DNA from: Aquicella siphonis
Lineage (GTDB): Bacteria > Pseudomonadota > Gammaproteobacteria > DSM-16500
Length of the DNA: 64,000 nucleotides
Assembly: GCF_902459485.1 (NCBI RefSeq)
Contig: NZ_LR699119.1
Span: 620,001 to 684,000, forward strand
Direction of reading: 5' to 3'
This document shows positions 54,878 to 63,144 of this stretch, in pieces (the first letter of the stretch is position 1; each line of letters opens with the position of its first letter). The position numbers and the translations under genes are program-made. A model generated the notes under the pieces. It had not been told where the DNA came from. It searched no databases and was given only the letters and a program-made list of their open reading frames with translations.

Positions 54878-56212
54878 TTATTCATGATGGTTCTCTCTTG
54901 GGGTTGCTGAGTTAGCCAATACATTAATCACGGAATCTTCTAGAGGTGTCAGCTGGTAGTGAATTCGATTTTCTGCAACACTTGGATATTTACTTTCAAG
55001 TATTTCCTCTAGTCTTTGTGATAGCTCACTTTCAGGCAATGTTTTCGGCAGTTCAAGTTTAATCGCTTCGATTTCTGGATATAGTCTCTCTTTATCTCCA
55101 CGGACATTTTCAGATATCACAATCGATAATTGATATGCTGGTATATATGTCAATCTGGATTGAAAACCAGGAATTCCACCGCGGTGCGTATAGTATACGC
55201 CAAACGATGGTGTGTTTTTTATTTCAATACCATAACCATAATATTCATTTTGTTTTTCAGTTTGAATATAGGACTGCAACATCATATTCACTAAAAATGA
55301 AGGAAGGATTTTCCCGCCATATAACGCGTTGTTCCATATTAATAAATCAGAGACTGTCGATACAAGGCCTCCGGCTGAGCCAGGAATTTGCATGGCTGTG
55401 TAATGATCAACTTCCGTTAATTTTGCATGCGGCACTGTAATGTTATATGTATATCCGCGTGCTAAATTGGAAAATCTGGAATCATGTTGCTTAAGATCAT
55501 TAACTGTCCCGCCAACAGGCAAATGAGTAGAATGCATTTCCAGAGGATTAAAGAATGTTGTCTGTAAATACTGATCAAATGGTTGTCCGGAAATTTCTTG
55601 AATAAGCGTTCCCAGCATAAAGTAACCGGAATTCGTATATGAAAATTTTGTTCCTGGGACAAACTCAAGTGCATGTATTTTAAAAATGCTGATAATATCG
55701 ACATCATTCATATTTTTCAAACTGTCGAAACCAGGCAAGCTTGTATAATTTGGTATGCCTGATGAATGTACTAACAACTGATGCAAGGTGACTGTGTCGG
55801 CCCATTCCGGCATGGAATTTGCCCATATTTCGTGTGTTCTAGGTAAATAGTTTGAAACAGCTTTTTGTAGTGCTGTCGTTACATTTTTTTCTAATTCAGC
55901 ATCCGTTTTGCTGCCGTTTTTTGCCGCTATATACAAGACATTCAATAGTGCAGCAGCGGAGAACTGTTTTGTGATTGAGGCGATTAAATATTGCGTTTGC
56001 AAAGATGTTGATTGATTTTCACCTATATCAGCAAACCCAAAATATTGCTGATAGACAGGATCATTGTTAATCGCGATGAGTATCGTGCCATTAGGCTGTA
56101 TAGGTTGTAATAATTTACGCAAAGTCTTCGTTATTTTAGACGTCAGATTATGATTATATTGGGAAGTCATGAATAGCAATCCTGTCGTTGATTTAGTAAT
56201 GTCATTGCTCAT
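54878..56212 (-). CDS. Serine beta-lactamase-fold hydrolase (class C/CubicO type)
   Basis: 444 residues. The three active-site boxes are present: SITK (Ser79-Lys82), YTN (Tyr192-Asn194) in FSYTNSGYFMLG, and HRG in THRGGIPGF. Family members include esterases, D-aminopeptidases and beta-lactamases. There is no signal peptide, so it probably does not act in the periplasm by the Sec route and may be cytoplasmic or otherwise secreted. It converges with the C58 protease gene. An antibiotic-resistance role is not supported. Confidence 0.85.
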   Translation of the reverse strand: MSNDITKSTTGLLFMTSQYNHNLTSKITKTLRKLLQPIQPNGTILIAINNDPVYQQYFGFADIGENQSTSLQTQYLIASITKQFSAAALLNVLYIAAKNGSKTDAELEKNVTTALQKAVSNYLPRTHEIWANSMPEWADTVTLHQLLVHSSGIPNYTSLPGFDSLKNMNDVDIISIFKIHALEFVPGTKFSYTNSGYFMLGTLIQEISGQPFDQYLQTTFFNPLEMHSTHLPVGGTVNDLKQHDSRFSNLARGYTYNITVPHAKLTEVDHYTAMQIPGSAGGLVSTVSDLLIWNNALYGGKILPSFLVNMMLQSYIQTEKQNEYYGYGIEIKNTPSFGVYYTHRGGIPGFQSRLTYIPAYQLSIVISENVRGDKERLYPEIEAIKLELPKTLPESELSQRLEEILESKYPSVAENRIHYQLTPLEDSVINVLANSATPRENHHE

Positions 56213-56292
56213 ATTTCTAAAACTGTTTTATGCATAGATATAGTCTCGATAATGTAACTCGGCATGTCAATCGCTTTACACATAATAGTCTT

Positions 56293-56355
56293 TTAATCAG
56301 AACTTAATTCAGCTTCAACCTCTTCAATAGAAGGTAGACGGGTCGCCATCTTTTT
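56293..56355 (-). pseudogene. YhcG-type nuclease C-terminal remnant
   Basis: The minus strand encodes KMATRLPSIEEVEAELSSD and a stop, matching the end of the intact protein at 40698-41765 (KLATSLPTIEEIEAELSEDV). Upstream the frame is lost. It lies in the otherwise empty 397-base gap 56213-56609 and shows that a second DUF1016 gene once stood here. Confidence 0.75.
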
Positions 56356-56609
56356 AGCGCCATCACAGGCAATTCTCCTTATAAACAATATCCGGATAAA
56401 GTGCATTATGATGGCCATATGACCTATTGAATCATGTCACTGTAAATATGCTCCGTCAAAGAGGATGTTTGACGAGGCTATACTCATTTTGGCGATCTTT
56501 CGGCAAAACTGTGTGACTTTCCGAATAATCGGGCCTTTCCCATTTGGGGGCGTACACAGATTCTTTGAGTAAGCACCCATCACGATGAAGATACCGGCGA
56601 GCATTTCAA

Positions 56610-57443
56610 TTACAATTTACTTTTTGGAGCCGGCACAAGTAAAGCCTTATCTTTATTAGATTCCTGATATTCTTTATGTGTTGTTTGTTTATTTGGATTA
56701 GCGTCAGTTCCTGGAAATGAGGCTCTGCGCTTTTTTGCCCTTTCTTCGCACAGGATTTTCAGCATTAACAAATCATTATCCTGGCTGGTCAAAATAAGCT
56801 TGTGCAAATGCTCAGGTGATCTGCAATCCGGACTAACCGTCGGTTGTTGATCCACAATCACATCCCAGATATTTTTTTCGGTACCGGATGATTGCGGATA
56901 CACAGAGCGGTCGTCTCCCAATTGTTTGAATACATCGATGACAGGTTTGCTTAAAAATGCGGAATCACTTTGCTGCCATGCAATCAATAGCCATTGAATT
57001 GCATGCGTGAATTCACCATGTTCTATACTTACACCGGGATCTTTTACAATTAAACCGGCGCTAATTGCAGAACGAAAAACTTCTGGTTTAAGAAAGCCTG
57101 TTGTCTTACCGAAATCGGGTTGAAATCCCATTTTTGCCAACTCTCGTTCCAGAACATTTCTCAACACTTTTTTATGTTGTAAATATCCAAAAGGAGTGGG
57201 TTCATTTACCTTCAAGCCCTGTATTTTCGCTTCTTCCTTTAATAAGACATTCAATCGTTTGAGCTGATTGATAACAGCGTTCTCATCTTGTAAAAATACC
57301 GCTATTTTGGCGCAATCTTCAATAAACGGGCCGTATCCATCAGGCAGAGTTGGAGTTTCATTCAAACCTCTGTATCCCCATGATATACCATCATACTCTT
57401 TCTTTACTGCTGCTTTATCTGGCAGCCACGTACTGCTTGTCAT
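56610..57443 (-). CDS. Hypothetical protein, effector candidate
   Basis: 277 residues, start supported by GAGG. I recognise no enzyme motif. A segment HGEFTHAIQWLLIAWQQSD (about 150-168) recalls an HGE..H..QW motif that I associate with several Legionella effector families, from memory and not verified. The C-terminus is lysine-rich and polar. No signal peptide or membrane segment. It is divergent from the deamidase-like gene at 57696, and both carry TGC-TATA(A/C)T promoters. Confidence 0.6.
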   Translation of the reverse strand: MTSSTWLPDKAAVKKEYDGISWGYRGLNETPTLPDGYGPFIEDCAKIAVFLQDENAVINQLKRLNVLLKEEAKIQGLKVNEPTPFGYLQHKKVLRNVLERELAKMGFQPDFGKTTGFLKPEVFRSAISAGLIVKDPGVSIEHGEFTHAIQWLLIAWQQSDSAFLSKPVIDVFKQLGDDRSVYPQSSGTEKNIWDVIVDQQPTVSPDCRSPEHLHKLILTSQDNDLLMLKILCEERAKKRRASFPGTDANPNKQTTHKEYQESNKDKALLVPAPKSKL

Positions 57444-57467
57444 TCTTATTTTCCTCGATTTAAATGA

Positions 57468-57476
57468 AGTATAGCA
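57468..57476 (-). promoter_or_regulatory. Extended -10 promoter of the 277-residue protein gene
   Basis: TGC-TATACT on the minus strand, 24 bases before the start codon at 57443. No clear -35 is seen. Confidence 0.45.
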
Positions 57477-57667
57477 AAATTGTGCACTTTAAACGTTGGA
57501 AAAATTATCTCTGGAAATAAGGTGTTAACCACGGGCAAGCGTGACTGTCTTCCTACGGAATAACAGGTTGCAAGAAAAATTGCGGTGCTTATTTGAAAGT
57601 GATGGTCTTTCCCATTTAAGTCCTCATTTTTTAAGAATGCTGCAACTCCAAGATGTTATCCTGCTCC

Positions 57668-57676
57668 TGCTATAAT
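57668..57676 (+). promoter_or_regulatory. Extended -10 promoter of the deamidase-like gene
   Basis: TGC-TATAAT, 19 bases before the start codon at 57696; AGAGG follows as ribosome-binding site. The transcript leader would be very short. Confidence 0.5.
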
Positions 57677-57695
57677 AAAAATATAGAGGTACAAA

Positions 57696-58544
57696 ATGAC
57701 TATTTCTCGCAATAATCCATACTATGTAGATGTGACGCATTTTATGCGTGACCCACACTATATAACCTTTCCTATATATAATGTGCCGCCACTACTTTAT
57801 ACGTGCAATCTCGCTGGATGTGTGGGAATTGGTTTTGTTTATTCTGAAAATAATACTGTTGTAAAACTAGGGTTGTATCACTCATTTGGTGAGCATGGAA
57901 ATGCTGAATATGGTCCATTTCAAATGATGGTAAATGACTTCATGAGGGATGTTAAAAATATCAGAAATCTGCGCGTCATTATTTCTTTTTCTCAAGGAAT
58001 TAGAAATGATGAACTCGTTACGTTAAAAATGAAGATCGATAAAGCCGGTCAGGCTTTCAATCTGCCTCCGATCAGCCTAAAAAATCTTGTCGCGGTGGAT
58101 GGAGGCCCCACGTTTTGTCTGTTGGCTAATGGTTCTTATAGTTCAGATCGCGCATCGGTTAAAGATAATGATAAAATTGCTCAATATATTGCTGGTACGA
58201 TACTATCCAGAGTATTTGCAAAAATTTCCAGCGATCATAGCTTATCAGAATTCTATAAGCCCGTTATCGAAAATATCTTTGATGCGGCCAATGAAAAAAC
58301 TACTTGGCAGCAAGCATGTCAGGTCATTTATACATGGATGGAGCAAAAATTAAAATTGCAGGAAGTGGTTATGCAAACCTTAGTTAGAGGAGCTAGAAAT
58401 AACCCCAAGTTATTTCAGTCCTATAACACTGAGTTGCCATATAAATTGTCAGAAATGGATTTTTGTAAAGATTGTAAATTTTTATTTAGTTATTTTATTG
58501 ATGCAAATATCTTTGAAATAAAAAAAACTCCCAATATAGTTTAA
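57696..58544 (+). CDS. Putative CheD/CNF/BLF1-fold glutamine deamidase, effector candidate
   Basis: 282 residues. LYTCNLAGCVGIGFVYS has Thr36 and Cys42 six residues apart, with the LxGC turn, and VVKLGLYHSFGEHG has His62. CheD, CNF1 and BLF1 deamidases share a Thr-x5-Cys...His triad with an LSGC-type motif, and T to C is six residues in CheD and BLF1. The Cys-His gap here is 20, near CheD. The C-terminal ~120 residues are helical. No signal peptide. If correct it would deamidate Gln in a host protein; the rest of the sequence is not recognisably similar to any of them. Confidence 0.5.
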   Translation: MTISRNNPYYVDVTHFMRDPHYITFPIYNVPPLLYTCNLAGCVGIGFVYSENNTVVKLGLYHSFGEHGNAEYGPFQMMVNDFMRDVKNIRNLRVIISFSQGIRNDELVTLKMKIDKAGQAFNLPPISLKNLVAVDGGPTFCLLANGSYSSDRASVKDNDKIAQYIAGTILSRVFAKISSDHSLSEFYKPVIENIFDAANEKTTWQQACQVIYTWMEQKLKLQEVVMQTLVRGARNNPKLFQSYNTELPYKLSEMDFCKDCKFLFSYFIDANIFEIKKTPNIV

Positions 58545-58975
58545 TTTTCCATAAGGCTTTCTCACTTGCCTTCAAATAATTACTAACACTATAACGAATG
58601 AAGCAAAACTAAACATAATAGCTCACAATTTTTATAGCTTTATTATAGTAATGAAATCGTTCAGTAATGGACATTGCTGAATGATTACGTTACTTTGAGT
58701 TATATATTAATAATATCTTGCAATAGAATGCCTAGGATATGCCTGAGTAATTCCATACTGGTGTGGTTAATTAACAGAGCTGACTAACTGTCTAGGATCA
58801 AAATGCACTTCATTAGATTCTTCCATAATCGTTTTTTCATGGCAAATATTTCCTTTCGTTAGGAGTAATTCTGCCGGATTTCTCTAAATTTCGGTGGTCT
58901 GATTTATTGTGGGCAGATCAGTTTTTATGGGCTATATTTAAAATGTATCCTAAATTTATTGGAGAGGGTAGTAAC
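58545..58975. other. Intergenic AT-rich gap
   Basis: 431 bases between the deamidase-like gene and the small exported protein. Short direct TA-rich words occur, but no ORF, tRNA or strong terminator is seen. Confidence 0.5.
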
Positions 58976-59266
58976 TTGATTAAATCCAAATTATTAGTGT
59001 TTTCATTAACTTTTCTACTATCAGGTTATTCCTTTGCAGCGCTTTGTTATAATCAGCAAAATTCCGTTCCCATGACTTCCGCTGCGTGTTCAAGAACCGC
59101 TGTAAGTTTAGGCCAATATACCAATGACGGCTCTACCTGCGTATGGAATAGCGCTACTAAACAATGTTTTTTTTCACCTGGTAATTGTAATCCACCAGGC
59201 GGTTCCTGGTATTATGAAACACATACAGCAAATGGCGGCGAAATTATATCAGCCTGCAGTTATTAG
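58976..59266 (+). CDS. Small exported Cys-rich protein of unknown function
   Basis: 96 residues from TTG 58976, chosen because GGAGAGGG lies seven bases before it and a signal peptide (LIKSKLLVFSLTFLLSGYSF, cleavage after FAA) then starts the protein. ATG 58907 would add 23 residues. The mature part has six Cys (CYNQQNS, TSAACS, STCVW, QCFFSPGNC, ISACSY), so disulfide-bonded structure outside the cytoplasm is likely. Function unknown. Confidence 0.7.
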   Translation: MIKSKLLVFSLTFLLSGYSFAALCYNQQNSVPMTSAACSRTAVSLGQYTNDGSTCVWNSATKQCFFSPGNCNPPGGSWYYETHTANGGEIISACSY

Positions 59267-59489
59267 ATAAATGGTAGTCGAGAAGTGTTTTAATTTGAAT
59301 GGCATCGTTTAAATGCGGAGGTGTTTTTTATGTCGCGGCCAGGTTGCCGGTAAAACCTGGGCTGCTCGTTGCTCACTACGACGATGGCACGCGTTTACGC
59401 GGCTGTGAGCCCGATTTTGCCGCTTTTGGCGTAGGTGCCTTTAATGGAAATACAGTCAGGTTGGGGTTGACGTTTTCCTATTTCAATGG

Positions 59490-59993
59490 TTATCGATTTT
59501 TCATTCTATAAAAACAGCATTGCAGGCCATGGCCGATGTCAACTTTATAATATTTCATGCCGCATTTTTGCATGACACGTTGTGATGCGCGATGTTCAGT
59601 TGGTGTGAAGGCAATGATGTAGTCTGCATCAATGTTTCCTTTGGCCCAATCTAGTAATGCTTTTAGTGCTTCAGAAGCATAACCCTGGTTCCAGAATTTT
59701 CGCCGTATCAGGTAGCCTACTTCAATCTCGCCGGTTTCAATGGGACCAAATCCGCAGCGGCCGATAAATTCACCTGTTTCAAGGTCAAATATGACAAAAC
59801 ACGGTAGTCCCATGCTGTCGTAAAATGAGATGAACTCCCGCATTCTCTCTGCTGTTTGCTTCCGATTGACGACGCCATCGGGGAAGAATTTTCTCACTTC
59901 CGGGTCAGCATTGAGTTCGGCGATCAAATCGAGGTCGCTCATCTGTAGCAGGCGCATGCCCAATCTGTCGGTTTTAATTTGATATTTATGCAT
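59490..59993 (-). CDS. GNAT acetyltransferase, RimJ/RimL type
   Basis: 167 residues. The GNAT core has TDRLGMRLLQMSDLD at the N-terminus, GEFIGRCGFGPIE, RRKFWNQGYASEALKALLDW (acetyl-CoA loop, Q/RxxGxG/A variant) and NxASxxVMxKCGMKY (as HRASQRVMQKCGMKY). It acetylates an amino group, possibly a protein N-terminus or a small molecule. It is isolated. Confidence 0.92.
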   Translation of the reverse strand: MHKYQIKTDRLGMRLLQMSDLDLIAELNADPEVRKFFPDGVVNRKQTAERMREFISFYDSMGLPCFVIFDLETGEFIGRCGFGPIETGEIEVGYLIRRKFWNQGYASEALKALLDWAKGNIDADYIIAFTPTEHRASQRVMQKCGMKYYKVDIGHGLQCCFYRMKNR

Positions 59994-60326
59994 GGGAGCT
60001 CTTTGTCATCTTGTGCCAGTGAATGGTATACATCAGGAGATACGCCCATCATTAAATGCATACATATAATATGTCAAGTGTCATTAAGGGATTGAAATAA
60101 GGCATACAAACGGTATCATGCGCTGTGCTATGTTGTTCTTAATCATGTCATTCTATGCCTGATATTCATCATGTCATATTTCATTGATAAGTATATGGAA
60201 TCACTCAAAAAATAAGAATGGCGGCATCAGGCTCATTGCAATTTTCAAACAAGTCATCAATAGAAAAATTGTGCCGTGGCTGATATATTAAAAATAATAA
60301 CTAAATGAAATATCAGAGGAGGGGGT
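59994..60326. other. Intergenic gap
   Basis: 333 AT-rich bases with nothing recognisable, except AGAGGAGGGGG just before the start codon at 60327, a strong ribosome-binding site. Confidence 0.5.
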
Positions 60327-61121
60327 ATGCCAAAAAACAAGCGGTCCATGACTCCTAACGAAAAAATCATCGCATCAGCTCTTTCAAGTTTTCAGTACAC
60401 GGCCCATTTCTGGGCTGATGATGATATGGATGCGGGCAGGCAGAATGAATTATTAAGTCCGAAGAAAGGCGAGTCTAAAAAAGCGACGCATGGTGAATTA
60501 GGCTATTTAAAAACCAGAATAAGTGAAGAATTCATTTCAGAAATGAACAGGCTAAAAAAGAGCAATCTGGAGCCTTTAGACTTGATAGATGAAATTGAAA
60601 AGTTGGTTCGTCGTTGTGAAAAACTCTCTGAAAACATCAGAACATATCAGGAGTATTACTATGTTCCATCAAGAAACGACTATGTTCATGGTTATGATGT
60701 AGAAGAAATCCCAAGTAGCAGCGGACACAGAAACGCAGTGTCACATGATGAAGGAAGGCTTGAAAAAAATTTTTCCGCAGTAAGAAAAAAATTGGATCAG
60801 GTTAAAGTCAATTACAGACAAGACTTGCTTGTTCAGGATATCCATCTCCAAATGGAGAAAATAAAAAAAGACGGTGGCTTCAAGAATAACAAATGGAATG
60901 ATGCTACTTCTCGATATCCGCAAAAATATGCGGTCTTGCAAGATGTGCTTCAGTATCTTTCAGGCGGTATGGATATCCGCGAGTTAAGCAGTGTAGTCCA
61001 TAGTAATGAGAAGTATGATAAAGGAGGGGTGGGAAGATCGGAAACAGGCAAATTGCTTGACCGTGCTTTGGAGTTAAAGGGAGAGGTGCTGAAACGACAT
61101 ACTGCTCGTCATGGCAGGTAA
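60327..61121 (+). CDS. Hypothetical charged helical protein
   Basis: 264 residues, preceded by a strong ribosome-binding site. It is rich in Lys, Glu and Asp with predicted coiled coil at about 65-115 and 150-190, and has no signal peptide or membrane segment. No family recognised. Its low-complexity, hydrophilic character and AT-rich context resemble the other effector candidates, but nothing specific supports secretion. Confidence 0.65.
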   Translation: MPKNKRSMTPNEKIIASALSSFQYTAHFWADDDMDAGRQNELLSPKKGESKKATHGELGYLKTRISEEFISEMNRLKKSNLEPLDLIDEIEKLVRRCEKLSENIRTYQEYYYVPSRNDYVHGYDVEEIPSSSGHRNAVSHDEGRLEKNFSAVRKKLDQVKVNYRQDLLVQDIHLQMEKIKKDGGFKNNKWNDATSRYPQKYAVLQDVLQYLSGGMDIRELSSVVHSNEKYDKGGVGRSETGKLLDRALELKGEVLKRHTARHGR

Positions 61122-61192
61122 ATTGGTTGTTTGAACGCTGAGTCGTTTTGGCTTATAAAATAATTTTGTAGTGAATAATTAATGAGACAAAC

Positions 61193-61564
61193 ATGCAGTT
61201 AACAGAAATTGGTCAAGTAGTTGCAAGCAGAACGTTAACGCTGACAGATAATAACGCAACTCGTCTGGTTATTATATCAATTGGAAAACCCCAGAAATTT
61301 TCTGACGGGCAGGATTATTATTGTCCTTATCAAATTTTCGGGTTGAGGGATGAAAAGGTCAACTGGTGCGGCGGCATTGATGAGGTACAAGCACTGCTTT
61401 TAGCTTTGGAGAGAATTGGCATTGTATTGGCTGATACAGATGAATATAAGCAAGGTAAACTAACATGGATTGGCAGTGAAAATAATAATATAGGCTTCCC
61501 ACATCCCGATAGTTCAGGACTATTGTCAGATTTGCGACTTGAGTCTGATATAAAGAAATCATGA
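61193..61564 (+). CDS. Small conserved hypothetical protein
   Basis: 123 residues. VVASRTLTLTD...IISIGKPQKF...DYYCPYQIFG...GGIDEVQALLLALERIG has the look of the DUF6968 family, but I am not certain of the name. It is an alpha/beta cytosolic protein of unknown role. It follows the previous gene after 71 bases. Confidence 0.7.
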   Translation: MQLTEIGQVVASRTLTLTDNNATRLVIISIGKPQKFSDGQDYYCPYQIFGLRDEKVNWCGGIDEVQALLLALERIGIVLADTDEYKQGKLTWIGSENNNIGFPHPDSSGLLSDLRLESDIKKS

Positions 61565-61586
61565 TGAATGTAACTATTGCTGTGTG

Positions 61587-62198
61587 CTACTTCATTGATA
61601 AGGCAAAAATGCCAAAAATTAAAATAATTAAGCCAGAAAATTTATTGATAGTGCGCATTAAAGCCGGACTTAATCGATGATGCAAAATAAAAGCAACACC
61701 GCCACTCAGCAATAACCACCAGATAGCTGAACCAAGCGTAATACCCACAACTAAAGTAATGGCATGTAGGTAATCAGAGCTTGTTTGACTCAAACCAAGT
61801 CCCGCGAATATAGCAAGAAATGACAGGATTGTGGCCGGGTTGGTTAGTGTCAGCAGAAAGGTAGTGCCAAGCGCGTGCCAGGGTGATCGATCAGAACTGC
61901 CGGCTGATCTTTCTCGCGGCGGAGTCAGGAAAAGCTTTATGCCTAAATAAAGCAAAAATATGCCGCCGATTAACCGAATCCAGAATTGCTGAGCGATCAA
62001 AAGAGAAGATAGGGCTGTCAAGCCAAATCCAGCAATTAAGCCGTAGGTGCCATCTGCGAAGGCCGCACCTAACCCGGTCATAAGGCCAATTTTGAATCCG
62101 TCATGAAGTGAGCGTTGAATACACAACACCCCAATTGGGCCAACGGGTGCGGCTATGGCAAAGCCAATGATCAAACCCTTAATGAATAGTGTGGGCAT
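61587..62198 (-). CDS. LysE-family amino-acid exporter
   Basis: 203 residues, about six hydrophobic segments. The family motif GFAIAAPVGPIGVLCIQRSL stands at the N-terminus, with LTGLGAAFADGTYGLIAGFG-type and TNPATILSFLAIFAGLG segments following. Such RhtB/LysE proteins export amino acids or related metabolites across the inner membrane. The substrate is unknown. Confidence 0.93.
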   Translation of the reverse strand: MPTLFIKGLIIGFAIAAPVGPIGVLCIQRSLHDGFKIGLMTGLGAAFADGTYGLIAGFGLTALSSLLIAQQFWIRLIGGIFLLYLGIKLFLTPPRERSAGSSDRSPWHALGTTFLLTLTNPATILSFLAIFAGLGLSQTSSDYLHAITLVVGITLGSAIWWLLLSGGVAFILHHRLSPALMRTINKFSGLIILIFGIFALSMK

Positions 62199-62287
62199 TA
62201 ATCAATCCCGTCTTATAGTTGTTTGTATAGTGCGCTCATTGTGTGTCATCGATTGTACAAGATGTTGATAAAGGATAATAGGTGCCA

Positions 62288-62860
62288 TTACAAGTATTCC
62301 AAAATGCGCTGGACTTGTTCATCAAGGCTAAGCATGCCGTCAATAATCAAGTCGGCATGCGCTTTGATATCGTCATCAAAAAACAAAGGCCTTGAATATG
62401 ACAAATAGTATTGGAGGTCATCCAGGAGATCATTTTTTGTCTGAGCGTCACTTTTGTAATCCCTGAGCAATCGCCTGCACAGAGCCACATCCAGCGGCGT
62501 CGACAGGTGTATTGCAACATCGATTAACTGTCCTGTTTGAATATGGCGTCTGCCAAGCGGAGCGTCAAAAATAATAAATTCAGATGGTTCCAGTATGGAT
62601 TGATGTACAGGATGCAAAAAGGGATGATTAGTCTTCAGCAATCTGATTCCTTCAGCCAAAGCAGGATAATCCCATTCGTTGTAGTCTTGTCCGCGATGAT
62701 ACCAAGCTACGTAATCTGAGGGGCTGGTGGATATCAGATCAAAATCATCCCAGAAAATCGACGTTGATTTGAATTCATGCGCAAGCGCTTTGCATAGCGT
62801 TGTTTTGCCGGCGCCAGTTATACCGCTGATACCAAGAATTTTTGGAGTCATACAAACCAC
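62288..62860 (-). CDS. P-loop NTPase, uridine-kinase-like
   Basis: 190 residues. Walker A GITGAGKTTLCKAL (residues 14-22) is followed by FWDDFDLIS (substrate Asp pair), IIFDAPLGRR (Walker B) and RRLLRDYK (lid Arg). The layout is that of uridine or nicotinamide-riboside kinase-like enzymes; the substrate is unknown. It is monocistronic, 90 bases from the LysE gene. Confidence 0.85.
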   Translation of the reverse strand: MVCMTPKILGISGITGAGKTTLCKALAHEFKSTSIFWDDFDLISTSPSDYVAWYHRGQDYNEWDYPALAEGIRLLKTNHPFLHPVHQSILEPSEFIIFDAPLGRRHIQTGQLIDVAIHLSTPLDVALCRRLLRDYKSDAQTKNDLLDDLQYYLSYSRPLFFDDDIKAHADLIIDGMLSLDEQVQRILEYL

Positions 62861-63144
62861 TCCTTGACCAGCGGCGTTAATCCGAGAACATCCCGATAGA
62901 ACGTGAAAGAGGTGTCAATATTGGTGACCGCCAATAAATTGTAGGGAATATTAATGAATTGTCAACGACAAAATTCTAAAATTATGAGAAAATCCACGGG
63001 CTGATGTCTTTGCGGGAAATCTTATGAAAAAGAATATCGTGGGATTATTTCGATGGTGAAAAATAGTCATTCAATCAGACAGCAAATACTTTGAGTTTTA
63101 TTTCGCCTGAAGAATGGACAAACTGGCAAGCGGATTAAGATACG

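Noticed and set aside
56292..56308. TTAAG-N6-TTAA spacing resembling a PmrA half-site pair upstream of the beta-lactamase-like gene
   Set aside because: The bases belong to the coding remnant of a YhcG-type gene (AELSSD and stop), and both half-sites start with A instead of a pyrimidine.
59299..59511. 70-residue plus-strand frame before the GNAT gene
   Set aside because: No ribosome-binding site, overlaps the GNAT stop region, and no recognised domain. It may be a decayed fragment, but this cannot be supported.
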